Of a stretch of 64,000 bases of DNA, positions 63,827-64,000 are shown one piece after another (position 1 is the first letter of the stretch; each line of letters begins with the position of its first letter). Below the pieces are notes generated by a model. It had not been told where the DNA came from, did no database searches, and worked only from the letters and a program-made list of their open reading frames with translations. The stretch is taken from assembly GCF_042427745.1 (NCBI RefSeq), contig NZ_JBHMFA010000001.1; one strand, 5' to 3'. The translations under genes and the position numbers were made by a program. This stretch comes from Algibacter miyuki. Lineage in GTDB: Bacteria; Bacteroidota; Bacteroidia; Flavobacteriales; Flavobacteriaceae.

Positions 63827-64000
63827 ATGAAAATTAAATTAAAAAATTTCGCTTTGTATCGAAAAAAAGAGCACTTAAGTTTCTTCTTTTGTGTTTTGGT
63901 TTTTTCGTGTGTTTCTGCCAGTTATGGTTTGGAACCTGTTAGTGTAGAATTAAAAAACACGACGAGCTATTTCCAACAACAAGTAAGTGGAGTTATTACA
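63827..64000 (+). CDS. SusC-like TonB-dependent receptor, N-terminal fragment (runs off the right edge)
   Basis: 58 codons from the ATG at 63827 to the window end. A long N-terminal signal region (F-C-V-L-V-F-S-C-V-S-A-S) is followed by Q-Q-Q-V-S-G-V-I-T, the usual start of the carboxypeptidase-D-like domain of SusC proteins that lack an STN domain. The call rests on this pattern and on the setting beside PUL enzymes. A SusD gene would be expected next, beyond the window. Confidence 0.6.
   Translation, partial: MKIKLKNFALYRKKEHLSFFFCVLVFSCVSASYGLEPVSVELKNTTSYFQQQVSGVIT

Noticed and set aside
1..64000. CRISPR arrays, insertion sequences, phage genes, rRNA operons
   Set aside because: No regularly spaced repeats, transposase or integrase-like proteins, terminal inverted repeats or rRNA sequence were noticed on either strand.

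Overview
The window is AT-rich and looks like the chromosome of a Bacteroidota bacterium, most likely a marine or commensal member of the Flavobacteriaceae. The evidence is a SusC/SusD pair with an ECF sigma factor and FecR anti-sigma factor, TAnnTTTG-type -7 promoter elements, absent Shine-Dalgarno sequences, many lipoproteins with short lipoboxes, and a flavobacterial-type ribose-phosphate pyrophosphokinase. Almost the whole window is one very large glycan-utilisation region, apart from a housekeeping left edge (prs 5' end and a tRNA-Leu).

Layout. (1) 1-480: start of prs on the minus strand, then a tRNA-Leu(CAA) with its own promoter and terminator. (2) 0.5-12 kb: a lone sulfatase, then ECF sigma factor, FecR, STN-type SusC, SusD and two surface lipoproteins (DUF4959-type and DUF4998/discoidin-type), closed by a terminator at 2085-2123. 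(3) 12-38.4 kb, block I: a tightly packed 15-gene minus-strand run starting with a fucose-permease-like MFS transporter. It interleaves five sulfatases with three GH29 and one GH95 fucosidases, plus GH3, GH30, GH20, GH92 and a GH141-like beta-helix protein. A promoter with an operator-like dyad precedes the transporter and a terminator follows the last gene. (4) 38.7-55.2 kb, block II: a minus-strand N-glycan run with three GH92 mannosidases, a sodium:solute symporter, a GH130 phosphorylase, a CBM9-like protein, a GHL10-like protein, a Tat-exported glycosylasparaginase, a GH20 and a PNGase F-like amidase. (5) 55.3-57.1 kb: a plus-strand LytS/LytT two-component pair. (6) 57.1-63.2 kb: a NagB/PIG-L fusion and two tandem GH20 enzymes. 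(7) From 63.8 kb: the N-terminus of a second SusC-like receptor running off the right edge.

Function (inference). Sulfatases and fucosidases of block I would strip sulfate and fucose from a sulfated, fucosylated glycan. Block II can in principle take N-glycans off protein (PNGase), trim alpha-mannose (GH92) and beta-HexNAc (GH20), import the mannosyl-GlcNAc core (symporter) and phosphorolyse it in the cytoplasm (GH130). The glycosylasparaginase would recover residual GlcNAc-Asn, and the NagB-like fusion may process amino-sugar phosphates. No GH18, GH85 or GH163 endo-glycosidase, beta-mannosidase, beta-galactosidase or sialidase is seen, so release depends on the PNGase or on an unrecognised enzyme; the GHL10-like protein is the main candidate.

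The most novel signal is regulatory. A 27-bp sequence is exactly repeated upstream of the NagB-like gene and of the GH20 pair. A partial copy lies upstream of the second SusC and a degenerate one upstream of the block II operon. In each case it lies about 45-54 bp before a -7-like element, suggesting a shared activator regulon.
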